A DNA stretch of 64,000 nt, from the NCBI RefSeq assembly GCF_000018325.1, contig NC_009922.1, forward strand, positions 1,364,001 to 1,428,000, given 5' to 3'. Shown one piece after another: positions 27,307 to 35,530 of this stretch (position 1 is the stretch's first letter; every line of letters starts with the position of its first letter). The stretch comes from Alkaliphilus oremlandii OhILAs (GTDB taxonomy: Bacteria; Bacillota; Clostridia; Peptostreptococcales; Natronincolaceae). The notes beneath the pieces are model-generated. The model worked only from the letters and a program-made list of their open reading frames with translations. It made no database searches and was not told the DNA's origin. The position numbers and the translations under genes are program-made.

Positions 27307-27714
27307 ATGAGTCAAATTTTTAAACTAGCAGATGAGCTAAAAAACCTAAAGGATTGGAAAAAGCAGCTAGATGAGGAGAGAAAGACTGTAAATAGTCAGA
27401 TTGAAGCATTAAAAAATGATCTATCTCAGCTAATGATAGAGGAGGAAATGCAAAGCTTTAATAGAGCAGGAATGATGTTTTACCTAAATACAAAGTTCTA
27501 TGCCAGTGCAATTCCTAATAGAAAAGAAAATCTATTTAAAGCCTTAAAAGAAGAGGGGTATGGGGATTTAGTCTATGAAACGGTAAATGCCAACAGCTTA
27601 GCAGCATTCGTAAGGGAGCAAATAGAGGAAAATAACGAGGAGCTGCCAGGATGGTTAAAGGGCTTAGTTAGCACCTATGAAAAAATCAGTATTGGAATGA
27701 AGAAGGGAAAGTAG
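27307..27714 (+). CDS. Phage replication-module protein, coiled coil (135 aa)
   Basis: The N-terminal 50 residues form a charged coiled coil (LADELKNLKDWKKQLDEERK), followed by a compact domain (FYLNTKFYASAIPNRKENLF). I recall similar proteins beside SNF2 helicases in Clostridia and Bacilli phages but know no function. The ribosome site AGAGGGG precedes ATG 27307. It lies 17 bases after the helicase gene in the same operon. Confidence 0.75.
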   Translation: MSQIFKLADELKNLKDWKKQLDEERKTVNSQIEALKNDLSQLMIEEEMQSFNRAGMMFYLNTKFYASAIPNRKENLFKALKEEGYGDLVYETVNANSLAAFVREQIEENNEELPGWLKGLVSTYEKISIGMKKGK

Positions 27715-27725
27715 GAGAGAAGATC

Positions 27726-27890
27726 ATGACAATTGATGAAATAATAAAGTCTTTGGAAAGTTATTCAAATCTACATAGATTATATGATTGGGAGAACCCG
27801 GAATTTTATATCAGCTCTATAAAGTATGACGAGGATGAGGACAAGCTATATATCTATTTTAAGGAAGAAAAAGAAAAGGAGGAATTTTAA
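27726..27890 (+). CDS. Small acidic phage protein (54 aa)
   Basis: The frame ATG 27726 to TAA 27890 encodes an acidic peptide (TIDEIIKSLESYSNLHRL, ending YFKEEKEKEEF). Upstream is AGGAGAGAAG. Its end carries the ribosome site AAAAGGAGG of the next gene, 1 base before that ATG. The tight packing supports a real gene. Function unknown. Confidence 0.6.
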   Translation: MTIDEIIKSLESYSNLHRLYDWENPEFYISSIKYDEDEDKLYIYFKEEKEKEEF

Positions 27891-27891
27891 T

Positions 27892-28626
27892 ATGGCTAAA
27901 AAAGCAGCTGTTAAAAATATAAAACCAATATTTGAGGCGCCAATGTTAAATCCAGAGATTAAAAAGGCTATGGCAGAGGAAATGGAAGGTCTAGAAGTAG
28001 CCTTTGATAGAGCTAAGATATTAGCTGGTGGAGGATTACTATTCGAAATACCTAGTGAGAATTTAGATGAGCTTCAAACAGTAAAGGAAATTGAAGGAGT
28101 TATTTTAGATCATCATCACGTTAATGGATATTGGAAGGAGAAATACACTGGAGGAAGCATACCACCAGATTGTGGCAGTATAGATGGGAAGTTTGGAGAA
28201 GGCAGTCCAGGAGGAGATTGCAAGATTTGTCCTCTTAATCAATTTGGTAGCCATGAAGATGGAAAAAGTAAGGCCTGTAAGAATATGCATAGAATTTATC
28301 TTCTTAGAAGTGGGGAAGTGCTTCCAATATTAATAACTCTGCCACCAACAAGTATTAAAAATTTTAGTAGCTACATAGCTAAAAAAATTATAACAAAGGG
28401 CCTAAGATCCTTTGGAGTCATTACAAGGATTACCCTTAAAAAGGCCCAAAGTCAAGGTGGCATCGCCTATAGTCAGGCACAGTTTAATGTAGTAGATGTA
28501 TTAGATAAAGAAACAGCTAAGAACATGGAAGAGCTTTCAAGGAGCCTAAAAGCTACCACAAGAAAGGTAGATACGATAGAGGATTATACCATTGAGGAAG
28601 ACAATAAAAATCCAGCTCTAACCTAA
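27892..28626 (+). CDS. Phage protein with Cys-rich zinc-binding segment (244 aa)
   Basis: ATG 27892 follows AAAAGGAGG. A mid-protein cluster (PDCGSIDGKFGEG, then DCKICPLNQFGS and KACKNMHRIYLL) supplies four Cys and nearby His, which suggests a structural zinc site. Downstream is a beta-rich stretch (SQAQFNVVDVLD). Position between helicase and primase points to replication or single-strand DNA handling, but I do not recognise a characterised family. An in-frame upstream ATG is not preferred. Confidence 0.75.
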   Translation: MAKKAAVKNIKPIFEAPMLNPEIKKAMAEEMEGLEVAFDRAKILAGGGLLFEIPSENLDELQTVKEIEGVILDHHHVNGYWKEKYTGGSIPPDCGSIDGKFGEGSPGGDCKICPLNQFGSHEDGKSKACKNMHRIYLLRSGEVLPILITLPPTSIKNFSSYIAKKIITKGLRSFGVITRITLKKAQSQGGIAYSQAQFNVVDVLDKETAKNMEELSRSLKATTRKVDTIEDYTIEEDNKNPALT

Positions 28627-28671
28627 TAGGAGGGGAGCTATCCCCTCTAGGAAATGGAAAGGGGGCTAAGA

Positions 28672-31329
28672 ATGGATGAAGTAAATTTAGATGGTAAGGT
28701 TGATTATAAAAAAATCTATGAAGGTCATATAAAAAAAGGAAAAATCAGCGGTGACAACTTAGTAGGTCTGTGCCCTTTTCATAATGATAAAAAGCCTAGT
28801 TTTGGAGCTAACTTAAAAACTGGAGTATACAACTGCTTAGCCTGTGGGGAGAAGGGAAATGCAATTACCTTTTTATCTAAAACACAAAATATAAGTAATA
28901 AAGAGGCTTATAAAATTCTACTAAAAGAAGCAGGGCTATATGAAGATAAAACTAATTCCAAAACTCAAAACTCTACTTATTCAACTAATTCCATTAATCC
29001 TATTAATTCTACTAATCCTGTTGATTCTACGAAACTTATTAAATTGACTAATTCTAATAAGTATACTAAGCCTACTAAATATACTGTAGAAGATTACTGC
29101 AAAGAGAAAAGGCTAGATGTAGGCTTTATAAGATCTCTAGGCATAAGAAACGGTAGACTAGGCATTACAATTCCCTACATGGATGAAGCTGGAAAGGTAA
29201 TATCCAATAGACAGAGATACCAGAAAGATCATCCAACAAGGTTTTCCTGGGCAAGAGGAAGTAAGGTAAATCTCTATGGGCTATGGAAGTTGAATAAGGT
29301 TAGGGAAGTTAATAGAGTAATTTTAGTAGAGGGTGAAAGTGACTGCCACACTTTATGGTGTCATGGAATAGAAGAAGCCTTAGGAGTTCCAGGAGCTATT
29401 ACATTTCATCTAGATTGGGTAGATAAATTTAAGTTTAGCTCGGAAGAAGGTTCTACTTTTCCTCATATTTATATTCACCATGAAGGAGATGCAGGAGCAG
29501 ATGCCTTCGTAGATAAAATATGTAATGCCCTAGTAAAGAAAGATTTTAAAGGTAGGATTTATAAAATTAGCTGCAGCAGTTTAGGAGCAAAGGACCCATC
29601 AGAGCTTCATATTTTAGATCCAGATTCATTTAGTGAGAAATGGAAAGTCATTCTAAATGAAGCTGAAGAAATAGACATTAAAAGCTTTTCATTAGAAATA
29701 GATAATTTAATTCCAAATGCTCCAGTAAGGCTTAAACAGCCTGAAGGCTTTAGGGTATCGGAAAATGGAATTGAAATGATTAATTATAAAACAGGTATAC
29801 CTCAGCTAATATGCAGAACTCCAATACTTATTTCAAATAGGCTTAAAAGCCTTGATAGCTATGATGAGAAAATAGAAATTACTTTTTATAGAGATAAAAA
29901 ATGGCATAGAGTGACAGAGCAACGATCCGTAATTTTTCAAGCAAGAACTATTATAAAGCTTGCAGATGTAGGAGTTACTGTAACATCTGAAAATGCAAAG
30001 TTTTTAGTGAAATTCCTAGAAAAGCTAGAGGCAGAGAACTTTGATATGATTCAGACCCTACAATCTGTAGATCAGCTGGGGTGGCATAATGATAATTTTC
30101 TACCTGGGAGAGAAGGAGAGTTAGTAATTGACGTTGATACAAACGAAAGAAAATGGATTAATGCATATAGGAAAATAGGCACTTTAGATAGTTGGATTAA
30201 GTATATGAAGGATTTTAGACATAACACTATTTTTAGATTTATATTAGCCAGTAGCTTTGCAGCTCCACTACTAAAGCTACTAAATCATAGGATTTTCTTT
30301 GTACACAACTGGGGAGATTCTAGAAGTGGGAAAACTGCAGCTCTAAAGGCAGCTCTTACAGTGTGGGGAAATCCAGAGGAGCTTATGACAAGTTTTAATG
30401 CGACAAATGTAGGACTTGAAAGATTAGCCTGTTTCTTTAACGACTTGCCCCTTGGAATTGACGAAAGACAGGTTGCTGGAGGAAAGCAGGAGTATATAGA
30501 AACTTTAGTATATATGCTGGCTATGGGCTATAGCAAAGTAAGAGGGGCTAAAACGGGGGGACTTCAAAGTCAAAAATCTTGGAGAAGTATAATTCTAACT
30601 ACAGGGGAAGAACCATTAACGACTATGGAGTCCCAAACGGGAGTACATACAAGGGCTTTAGAAATACATGGCAGTCCATTTAAAAGTGAAGAAGATGCAA
30701 GTAAAATCCATAAAATATCTAGTTTAAATTATGGACAAGCAGGACCGTTTTTTATCAATAAGCTTATGGATACTATGAAAATCCATGAACTACAGGAAAG
30801 ACATAAAATAATACAGGATAAGCTGATGAAAGCAAATTCAAACCATAAAAAGCTGATGAGTCATATTTCATCTGTGGCAGTAGTTACTCTAGCGGATGAA
30901 CTTATTAGCCGTTGGTTATTTAATGATGATCCAGATGCATCCTTAAAAATGGGAGTAGAGATTTTATCTAGCTTAGAGGATGTTATGGATACGGATATCG
31001 TAGAAAAGGCTTATGAGTTTGTTAAGGGATGGATGATTTCTAATATAGATCAGTTTAAGGAAAGTAGTAAAGGCCAAAGGTTTGGAATTATTGATGGGGA
31101 TAGTTTCTATGTCTTTCCTCAGATCCTCCAGGAAGCTTTAGAAAAACAAGGTCTATCCTATAGAAAGATCATTAGAGGCTTTGCGGATAGAGGTTATATT
31201 GGGATCTCTTATGAGAGTGATGGTAAAAAGCGAAACAGTGTTGTAAAGAAAATAGAAGGTAGGGCTTGTAGAATGATAAGTTTTGATTTAAGTGAGGCAG
31301 CAAGCATGGATGAAACACCACCCTTTTAA
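28672..31329 (+). CDS. Phage/satellite primase-helicase (CHC2 zinc finger + TOPRIM-like + DUF927)
   Basis: This 885-residue replication protein starts at ATG 28672, with AAAGGGGG upstream. Residues about 30-60 form a DnaG-type zinc finger (CPFHNDKKPSF, CLACGEKG). A TOPRIM-like part follows (VILVEGESDCHTLWC). The C-terminal DUF927 helicase region contains Walker A GDSRSGKT and GIDERQVAGGKQEY. Between finger and TOPRIM lies a Ser/Thr/Asn/Pro/Lys-rich repetitive linker at about residues 95-135. It would prime and unwind the element's DNA, as in phages and integrative satellites. Confidence 0.88.
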   Translation: MDEVNLDGKVDYKKIYEGHIKKGKISGDNLVGLCPFHNDKKPSFGANLKTGVYNCLACGEKGNAITFLSKTQNISNKEAYKILLKEAGLYEDKTNSKTQNSTYSTNSINPINSTNPVDSTKLIKLTNSNKYTKPTKYTVEDYCKEKRLDVGFIRSLGIRNGRLGITIPYMDEAGKVISNRQRYQKDHPTRFSWARGSKVNLYGLWKLNKVREVNRVILVEGESDCHTLWCHGIEEALGVPGAITFHLDWVDKFKFSSEEGSTFPHIYIHHEGDAGADAFVDKICNALVKKDFKGRIYKISCSSLGAKDPSELHILDPDSFSEKWKVILNEAEEIDIKSFSLEIDNLIPNAPVRLKQPEGFRVSENGIEMINYKTGIPQLICRTPILISNRLKSLDSYDEKIEITFYRDKKWHRVTEQRSVIFQARTIIKLADVGVTVTSENAKFLVKFLEKLEAENFDMIQTLQSVDQLGWHNDNFLPGREGELVIDVDTNERKWINAYRKIGTLDSWIKYMKDFRHNTIFRFILASSFAAPLLKLLNHRIFFVHNWGDSRSGKTAALKAALTVWGNPEELMTSFNATNVGLERLACFFNDLPLGIDERQVAGGKQEYIETLVYMLAMGYSKVRGAKTGGLQSQKSWRSIILTTGEEPLTTMESQTGVHTRALEIHGSPFKSEEDASKIHKISSLNYGQAGPFFINKLMDTMKIHELQERHKIIQDKLMKANSNHKKLMSHISSVAVVTLADELISRWLFNDDPDASLKMGVEILSSLEDVMDTDIVEKAYEFVKGWMISNIDQFKESSKGQRFGIIDGDSFYVFPQILQEALEKQGLSYRKIIRGFADRGYIGISYESDGKKRNSVVKKIEGRACRMISFDLSEAASMDETPPF

Positions 31330-31651
31330 GATTCCTCTGATGCTATGGCATTTACATAAAAAGCTACCCCTTAATTTTTTAGGAGTAACCCATTGTGTAA
31401 CTAAAGAATATAGCATTTTCAATAGTCTTAATATACTGTTACCACTATTACCCTAGTTACCACTATATATAGTATATATAGGAAATGTAAACTGATAAAT
31501 CCTAAGTTTCAACATAACAAAAATATAAAAGGTATGTTTTAAAACTTGGTGGTAACCGGTAATTAAAATCTACAACGAAGTAATTTCAATGATTTAAAAG
31601 TGTAAAAGGTTGCCCCTTACTTTGGGTAACTGAGAAGATTTGGAGGAGATT
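31330..31651. other. Non-coding gap with iteron-like repeats, possible replication origin
   Basis: GTTACCACTAT occurs at 31438-31448 and 31456-31466 (18-bp period). An inverted related copy GGTGGTAAC lies at 31548-31556. The 12-bp palindrome ACTATATATAGT overlaps the second repeat, and AT-rich DNA follows. The position directly after the primase-helicase gene suits a replication origin or regulatory region. No gene was seen. The ribosome site GGAGGAG of the next gene ends the gap. Confidence 0.4.
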
Positions 31652-32098
31652 ATGGGTAAAGAAGAAAAACTAAAGCTACTCTTAAAACGAAAAGAAAAGG
31701 CCGATGGTCTTACACCTAAGGAAAAACTAAGGTGGAAAAATGAGATTATCAAAATAGAACAGGAAATAAAGGCTTTAAAGCTAGAGCTAGAAAGAGAGCA
31801 GCTTACGGAAGAAGAAAAGATTATTCTAGATATATTTTCTCTTAATAAAGCAGCAGCCCTATATTTATATGAAAGTTATATTGCTGAAAATACCGCAGTT
31901 ATAGAGGAATTTATAAATGAGATTCTAGCTGGAATTTATGACTATTTTAAAACAAATGACATTGAGCATTTAGAGAAATCAAAGGCAGTAACCAATGTTC
32001 TACTAGATACTATATATCAAAACCACATAGAAAAAATAAATGAGGGAAACAAGCAATTAGAATTTATTAAAACAAACGAGCCTACCCCTTGGGGGTAG
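31652..32098 (+). CDS. Hypothetical phage protein, coiled coil (148 aa)
   Basis: ATG 31652 is preceded by GGAGGAG; the ATG at 31640 lies inside that site. The N-terminal half is a highly charged coiled coil (KEEKLKLLLKRKEKADGL, KIEQEIKALKLELERE). The C-terminal half is a helical domain ending in NEPTPWG. No family was recognised. It continues the early operon. Confidence 0.65.
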   Translation: MGKEEKLKLLLKRKEKADGLTPKEKLRWKNEIIKIEQEIKALKLELEREQLTEEEKIILDIFSLNKAAALYLYESYIAENTAVIEEFINEILAGIYDYFKTNDIEHLEKSKAVTNVLLDTIYQNHIEKINEGNKQLEFIKTNEPTPWG

Positions 32099-32119
32099 AA
32101 GAGTAAAGGGGGACACAGG

Positions 32120-32305
32120 ATGCATCCATTAATGGATAATTATCTAGCTTTATACTTATCAATCACTAAAAAATATAGTCCAGATAAATCATTAAAGGCT
32201 ATTGGGATCTTAGGAAGCTCAGACAGTAGGAGAAAGAAAAATATAAATAAGTCAATGAAGGCAGGACAGGAAAGAATCTTCAAAAATGTGGAAGGGGGCT
32301 ATTAA
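32120..32305 (+). CDS. Small phage protein (61 aa)
   Basis: The protein reads MHPLMDNYLALYLSITKKYS and ends in a basic tail. The ribosome site AAAGGGGG precedes ATG 32120 and the stop overlaps the next start (TAATG). No domain was recognised. Genes of this size beside VRR-NUC nucleases are common in Clostridia prophages. Confidence 0.6.
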   Translation: MHPLMDNYLALYLSITKKYSPDKSLKAIGILGSSDSRRKKNINKSMKAGQERIFKNVEGGY

Positions 32306-32595
32306 TGAAGGAGAAAGCCATTCAAAATAAAATAGTTCAGTACTTAAAACAGCAGCCTAACACTTGGTTTTTTAAAACTCATGGTGGAATGTATCAAGTA
32401 GCAGGTATTCCAGATCTTATACTTTGTTATATGGGCCACTTTGTAGCATTAGAAATTAAAAGACCAGGAGAGAAGCCTACAAAGCTGCAGGAAAAAGTTT
32501 TAAAAGATATTCAAGAGGCAGGAGGTATTTCTGTAGTAGTACATAGTTTATTAGATGTGAAATCAGTACTTGATACTCTCACTAAAGAGGGGTGA
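32305..32595 (+). CDS. VRR-NUC domain nuclease
   Basis: This 96-residue PD-(D/E)XK nuclease of the VRR-NUC family has catalytic-core residues visible as GIPDLILCYMGHFVALEIKR, with Asp, Glu and Lys in the expected spacing. Family members are structure-specific endonucleases, and the phage versions are stand-alone domains of this size. It overlaps the flanking genes on both sides, so translation is coupled. Confidence 0.9.
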   Translation: MKEKAIQNKIVQYLKQQPNTWFFKTHGGMYQVAGIPDLILCYMGHFVALEIKRPGEKPTKLQEKVLKDIQEAGGISVVVHSLLDVKSVLDTLTKEG

Positions 32596-32600
32596 TACCT

Positions 32601-32846
32601 ATGGATGATTTAATCTACAACTACATGGCCTTACTAGAGGCAATTTTCTCGGAGAAAGAAGTCCTACCAGATATAATCCTTCAAAAGTATGGACTAATGG
32701 AGTTTACTCCAAGAGAAATAAGAAGGCTTGAAGCTCTGGAAATGCGAAGGCTATATTATATAGAGAAAATGACATTAAGAGAAATCGGGAAACGCTTTAA
32801 CATGAGTGATAGTGGAGTCTATAGGAGAATAAAGAGGTGGCTATGA
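32601..32846 (+). CDS. Sigma-70 region 4-like HTH regulator
   Basis: ATG 32601 follows GAGGGG; the upstream GTG at 32592 is less likely. The 81-residue protein ends in a helix-turn-helix (YIEKMTLREIGKRFNMSDSG, then VYRRIKRWL) resembling sigma region 4 or ArpU-type late regulators. In phages such genes switch on late transcription. No structural genes follow here, so any late target has been lost or lies elsewhere. Confidence 0.78.
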   Translation: MDDLIYNYMALLEAIFSEKEVLPDIILQKYGLMEFTPREIRRLEALEMRRLYYIEKMTLREIGKRFNMSDSGVYRRIKRWL

Positions 32847-33016
32847 AAAAAGATAAATTTCCTTCTAAAGAAGAATTTTATCAGACTATATTAAGACTAA
32901 AAAAAGAAAGAGCTATAAAAAGAGAAGGTGAGTATTTAGGGTATTTGAAGGAGCAGAGGATGAGGAAGAAACCGAGGAAGGTGAAGTATGGGGAGAAAGA
33001 GTATAAGGAAAAATAA
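32843..33016 (+). CDS. Small basic phage protein (57 aa)
   Basis: ATG 32843 overlaps the stop of the regulator gene (ATGA), so it is translationally coupled. The peptide is strongly basic (RLKKERAIKREGEYLGYLKE, then RMRKKPRKVKYG). The last gene of the phage-type module ends here at 33016. Function unknown. Confidence 0.55.
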   Translation: MKKDKFPSKEEFYQTILRLKKERAIKREGEYLGYLKEQRMRKKPRKVKYGEKEYKEK

Positions 33017-33025
33017 TACTATTAG

Positions 33026-33114
33026 AATGAAAATGATATATAATATTTAACATGTTTGAAAAGATAGATAAAAAGCTGGATGTGATATCTGACTTGTTCG
33101 TGTTAAGAATTTAG
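33026..33114 (+). other. Promoter-like repeat plus 20-codon mini-ORF (remnant)
   Basis: AATGAAAATGATATATAAT at 33026-33044 recurs exactly at 34979-34997. It is followed here by ATG 33052 and a 20-residue frame (MFEKIDKKLDVISDLFVLRI) that ends with TAG at 33114. The second copy precedes the 51-residue gene at 35039. I read both as a shared promoter region with a truncated gene behind this copy. Confidence 0.4.
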
Positions 33115-33264
33115 ATGATTTTAGTTATTTTTATAGAAAGGTATAGTAGCAGGTCAGATGAATTTTGCAAAGTAAGGCATATGCTTGATTGCATCTTAAT
33201 ATTATGCTAAAATTAGTTTATAGTTTAGAAATTGTAAATGCTAATTTAATCATATATTTAAGTT

Positions 33265-33350
33265 TTCTAGGGTTCCGCAGCTTATAACTGGCAGGTCCGA
33301 GAGAAAACACACAGCTAATTGTGTACACGGAAGGATAAAAGCCTGGGAGA
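33265..33350 (+). ncRNA. ykkC-class riboswitch aptamer (guanidine-I or a ykkC-2 variant)
   Basis: The conserved core is visible in order: CTAGGGTTCCG at 33267, GGTCCGAGAG near 33294, ACAC, ACACGG near 33325, GGATAAAAGCC near 33333 and GGGAGA. This matches the ykkC consensus, whose members bind guanidine, or ppGpp, PRPP or nucleoside diphosphates in the variant subtypes. I cannot assign the ligand from the sequence. It lies directly upstream of a terminator and the B3/4-domain and radical SAM genes, which are not the usual guanidine-export or carboxylase genes. Confidence 0.85.
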
Positions 33351-33381
33351 TATTTAATAATATTCCTATGGCTTTTTTTAT
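33337..33381 (+). terminator. Riboswitch-controlled terminator
   Basis: The aptamer 3' side AAAAGCCTGGGAGATATT can pair with AATATTCCTATGGCTTTTTT. The hairpin therefore uses conserved aptamer bases and ends in seven Ts. Ligand binding should hold these bases in the aptamer and allow readthrough, giving a genetic ON switch. Confidence 0.8.
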
Positions 33382-33413
33382 TTTATATTTTATTGTTCAG
33401 GAGGTATATTTTA

Positions 33414-34121
33414 ATGAAAAAATTTGTTATTGAAGATGATTTTTGGAGCCTATTTCCTAATGCAAGAATTGGTGTTGTTGTTTGTCAGGGCATAGATAAT
33501 ATGATAAAAGATGAAAACAAATATAAGGATATGATTCATGATTCAGAAAAAGAAGCCTTAAAGTACCTGAAGAATGAAGAATTTAGCAGTAATAATGTCA
33601 TAAAAGTGTGGAGAGAGGCTTTTCAAAAATTTAAAACGAAAAAAGGTGCAAGATCATCAATTGAGGCATTACTAAAGCGAGTACATAAAGGAAACCCTTT
33701 AGGAACGATTAATCCACTAGTTGACATTTATAATTGTATTTCCTTAAGATATGCACTGCCTTGCGGTGGTGAGGATATTGATACATTTGATGGAGATATA
33801 AGGTTAACTAAAGCAGTTGGGAATGAAAATTTTATAACATTAGGGACGGATAGAAGTGAACCACCATATGAAGGCGAAATAGTATATAAAGATAACGAGG
33901 GCGCAATTTGTAGATGCTGGAATTGGCGTGAATCAGTAAGAACGATGCTTACTGAAAATACAAAGAATGCTTTTTTATGTATTGAATTAGTTGATGAGAA
34001 AAGAGTAGAAGAGTTTGAGGATGCTTTAAAAGATTTAGCAAAATTGGTACAAGATAATTTAGGCGGAACATGTGAGGTTTCAATTCTTGACATTAACAAT
34101 AAAGAAATAACAATAAAGTAA
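33414..34121 (+). CDS. B3/4 (tRNA-synthetase-beta-like) domain protein
   Basis: ATG 33414 is preceded by CAGGAGG, giving 235 residues. The B3/4 domain, also found in phenylalanyl-tRNA synthetase beta, is recognised by PLVDIYNCISLRYALPCGGE, then DIDTFDGDIRLTKAVG and CRCWNWRES. Stand-alone members are thought to edit or bind mischarged tRNA or amino acids, but many are uncharacterised. It is the first gene behind the ykkC-class riboswitch and forms an operon with a radical SAM gene 18 bases downstream. Confidence 0.85.
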   Translation: MKKFVIEDDFWSLFPNARIGVVVCQGIDNMIKDENKYKDMIHDSEKEALKYLKNEEFSSNNVIKVWREAFQKFKTKKGARSSIEALLKRVHKGNPLGTINPLVDIYNCISLRYALPCGGEDIDTFDGDIRLTKAVGNENFITLGTDRSEPPYEGEIVYKDNEGAICRCWNWRESVRTMLTENTKNAFLCIELVDEKRVEEFEDALKDLAKLVQDNLGGTCEVSILDINNKEITIK

Positions 34122-34139
34122 TTCGAGGAGGATAAAGTT

Positions 34140-34829
34140 ATGGGGGATTTTAGTTATAAAGATATTTATATTGAAGATGGAAGAAGGGTACTGGAAGTTA
34201 ACATACTTCCAGAGAAGCATTGTAACTTTGACTGCATATTTTGTCCAATAGGAAGGTCACAAAACAAAGTAGATACTCAAAAATCATTTAATAAAATAGA
34301 TAGTTCATTGACTGAACTAGGGAGTATGATAGAAAATACAAAAGCAGAATTAATCTTTATTAACTCAAGTGGAGAAGCCTTAGTCAATGATAAAATTGAT
34401 GATGTTATTAGTCTAATTAAAGACAAAGGGTTATCTGTAAGACTGCTTTCTAATGGATATTTACTAGGTAGAGATGAATATATAAAAATTGCTAATAAAT
34501 GTGATGAGGTTATTGGGGAGATAAAGGTAATAACAGAAGAGGATTTTCAAAAAGTCCAAAGGCCAATTGAAGGATATACAATAGAAGAATATATTTCAAA
34601 CATGGTTTCTTTTAATAAACAATATAAAGGTAAATTTATATTTGAAATTACTATTATCAGGGGATATAACGATGATGAAGAATCAATTGAGAAGATAAAA
34701 AATATTATTAAGGAAATATCTCCTAACAAGATAATTATTACAAGAATGGAAGATGAAAGATTTAAGAAAAAACTTGGTATAACTGATGAAAGATTTGAGG
34801 AAATTTCAAATATATTATTAAATATTTAG
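34140..34829 (+). CDS. Radical SAM protein
   Basis: This 229-residue enzyme has the cluster motif CNFDCIFC (Cys28, Cys32, Cys35) that binds the [4Fe-4S] cluster for SAM cleavage. A GEALVND glycine strand and partial TIM-barrel repeats follow. It is short and lacks an obvious auxiliary-cluster domain, so it is a minimal radical SAM core. The ribosome site CGAGGAGG precedes ATG 34140. Co-transcription with the B3/4 protein under the same riboswitch suggests joint action on a small molecule or tRNA. The reaction is unknown. Confidence 0.85.
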   Translation: MGDFSYKDIYIEDGRRVLEVNILPEKHCNFDCIFCPIGRSQNKVDTQKSFNKIDSSLTELGSMIENTKAELIFINSSGEALVNDKIDDVISLIKDKGLSVRLLSNGYLLGRDEYIKIANKCDEVIGEIKVITEEDFQKVQRPIEGYTIEEYISNMVSFNKQYKGKFIFEITIIRGYNDDEESIEKIKNIIKEISPNKIIITRMEDERFKKKLGITDERFEEISNILLNI

Positions 34830-35038
34830 TGGTAAAAATACATGGTACTTATAAAATAAGAAGGATTTAAAATAAGGTTTAAGTCGCAGTATCTATTTTA
34901 TACACTACAATGTATTTTTAAGTTAACAAAACCATCCATATAGAATAGTAGTGTAAATAAGGTAAAACATTACAAATAAATGAAAATGATATATAATGAA
35001 ATGAAGATATTTATTATATAGAGAAAGAGGTAGTACAT

Positions 35039-35194
35039 ATGCCCTTTAGAAAAATAGATACAAAGAAAATGGTTAACGAAAAAATTGAAACAGATCAGGA
35101 ATTTGCAAAAGCTTATGGAGAAATAAAAAAGGAATATGATTTAATCCAACCAGTAACTAAGGACAAGAAAGCAATATCTAAAGAATCTATTTGA
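35039..35194 (+). CDS. Small protein resembling the N-terminus of an XRE-type antitoxin (51 aa)
   Basis: The frame ATG 35039 to TGA 35194 follows GAAAGAGG. The sequence (DTKKMVNEKIETDQEFAKAY, then GEIKKEYDLI) resembles the helical N-terminus of HigA-like antitoxins, but no HTH follows, so it may be truncated. The 19-base promoter-like repeat lies about 40 bases upstream. No toxin partner is adjacent unless it is linked to the candidate toxin gene at 35531. Confidence 0.5.
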   Translation: MPFRKIDTKKMVNEKIETDQEFAKAYGEIKKEYDLIQPVTKDKKAISKESI

Positions 35195-35235
35195 AAAAGA
35201 AATCAATAAAAAATCAAAATGTTTCTATGTTTATA

Positions 35236-35264
35236 TTGTAATTTTTAGGATAAAATATTATAAT
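35236..35264 (+). promoter_or_regulatory. Promoter for the tandem-repeat RNA
   Basis: TTGTAA at 35236-35241 and TATAAT at 35259-35264 are spaced by exactly 17 bases. Transcription from about 35271 would run through two small hairpins and the tandem repeats to the terminator at 35487. Confidence 0.65.
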
Positions 35265-35270
35265 AATAGT

Positions 35271-35518
35271 ATAAATAGTACTTAAATTTAATTAGGGATT
35301 TGCCTAATAAAGCATAAAATTGATTTTTAATAAGGAACTTTAAGTAAAAGTTCTTTATAAATAAAAGTTTAGTTTTTAAATTAGCATGTAAATGCAAGTC
35401 GGTATGAAGACTTAAAACTCATATCCAGTGGTCGGAATGGAGACCTAAAACCCATATCCATTGCAGAGTAAACTGTGAAAAATCGATAAGAGGATGACGA
35501 TGTCATCCTCTTATTTTT
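35271..35518 (+). ncRNA. Tandem-repeat structured RNA, candidate type III antitoxin
   Basis: Two adjacent 33-nt units at 35396-35428 and 35429-35461 share most positions, including AAAAC[T/C]CATATCCA. Each forms a small hairpin: AGTC/GACT in unit 1 and GGTC/GACC in unit 2, a compensatory A-T to G-C change that supports RNA structure. The RNA has its own promoter and ends at a perfect terminator 13 bases before the start of a nuclease-like gene. Repeats, terminator and toxin gene in this order are the hallmark of ToxIN/CptIN/TenpIN loci. A cis-regulatory RNA is the alternative. Confidence 0.6.
35487..35518 (+). terminator. Terminator between repeat RNA and toxin-like gene
   Basis: TAAGAGGATGAC at 35487-35498 pairs with GTCATCCTCTTA at 35502-35513 around a tiny loop and is followed by TTTTT. 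Its place between repeats and ORF matches the attenuating terminator of type III toxin-antitoxin operons. Confidence 0.9.
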
Positions 35519-35530
35519 AGGGGGAAACAT

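Noticed and set aside
35396..35461. Tandem glycine, c-di-GMP or preQ1 riboswitch
   Set aside because: The 33-nt units are too small and lack the conserved cores of these classes. The promoter-repeat-terminator-nuclease layout fits a type III antitoxin better.
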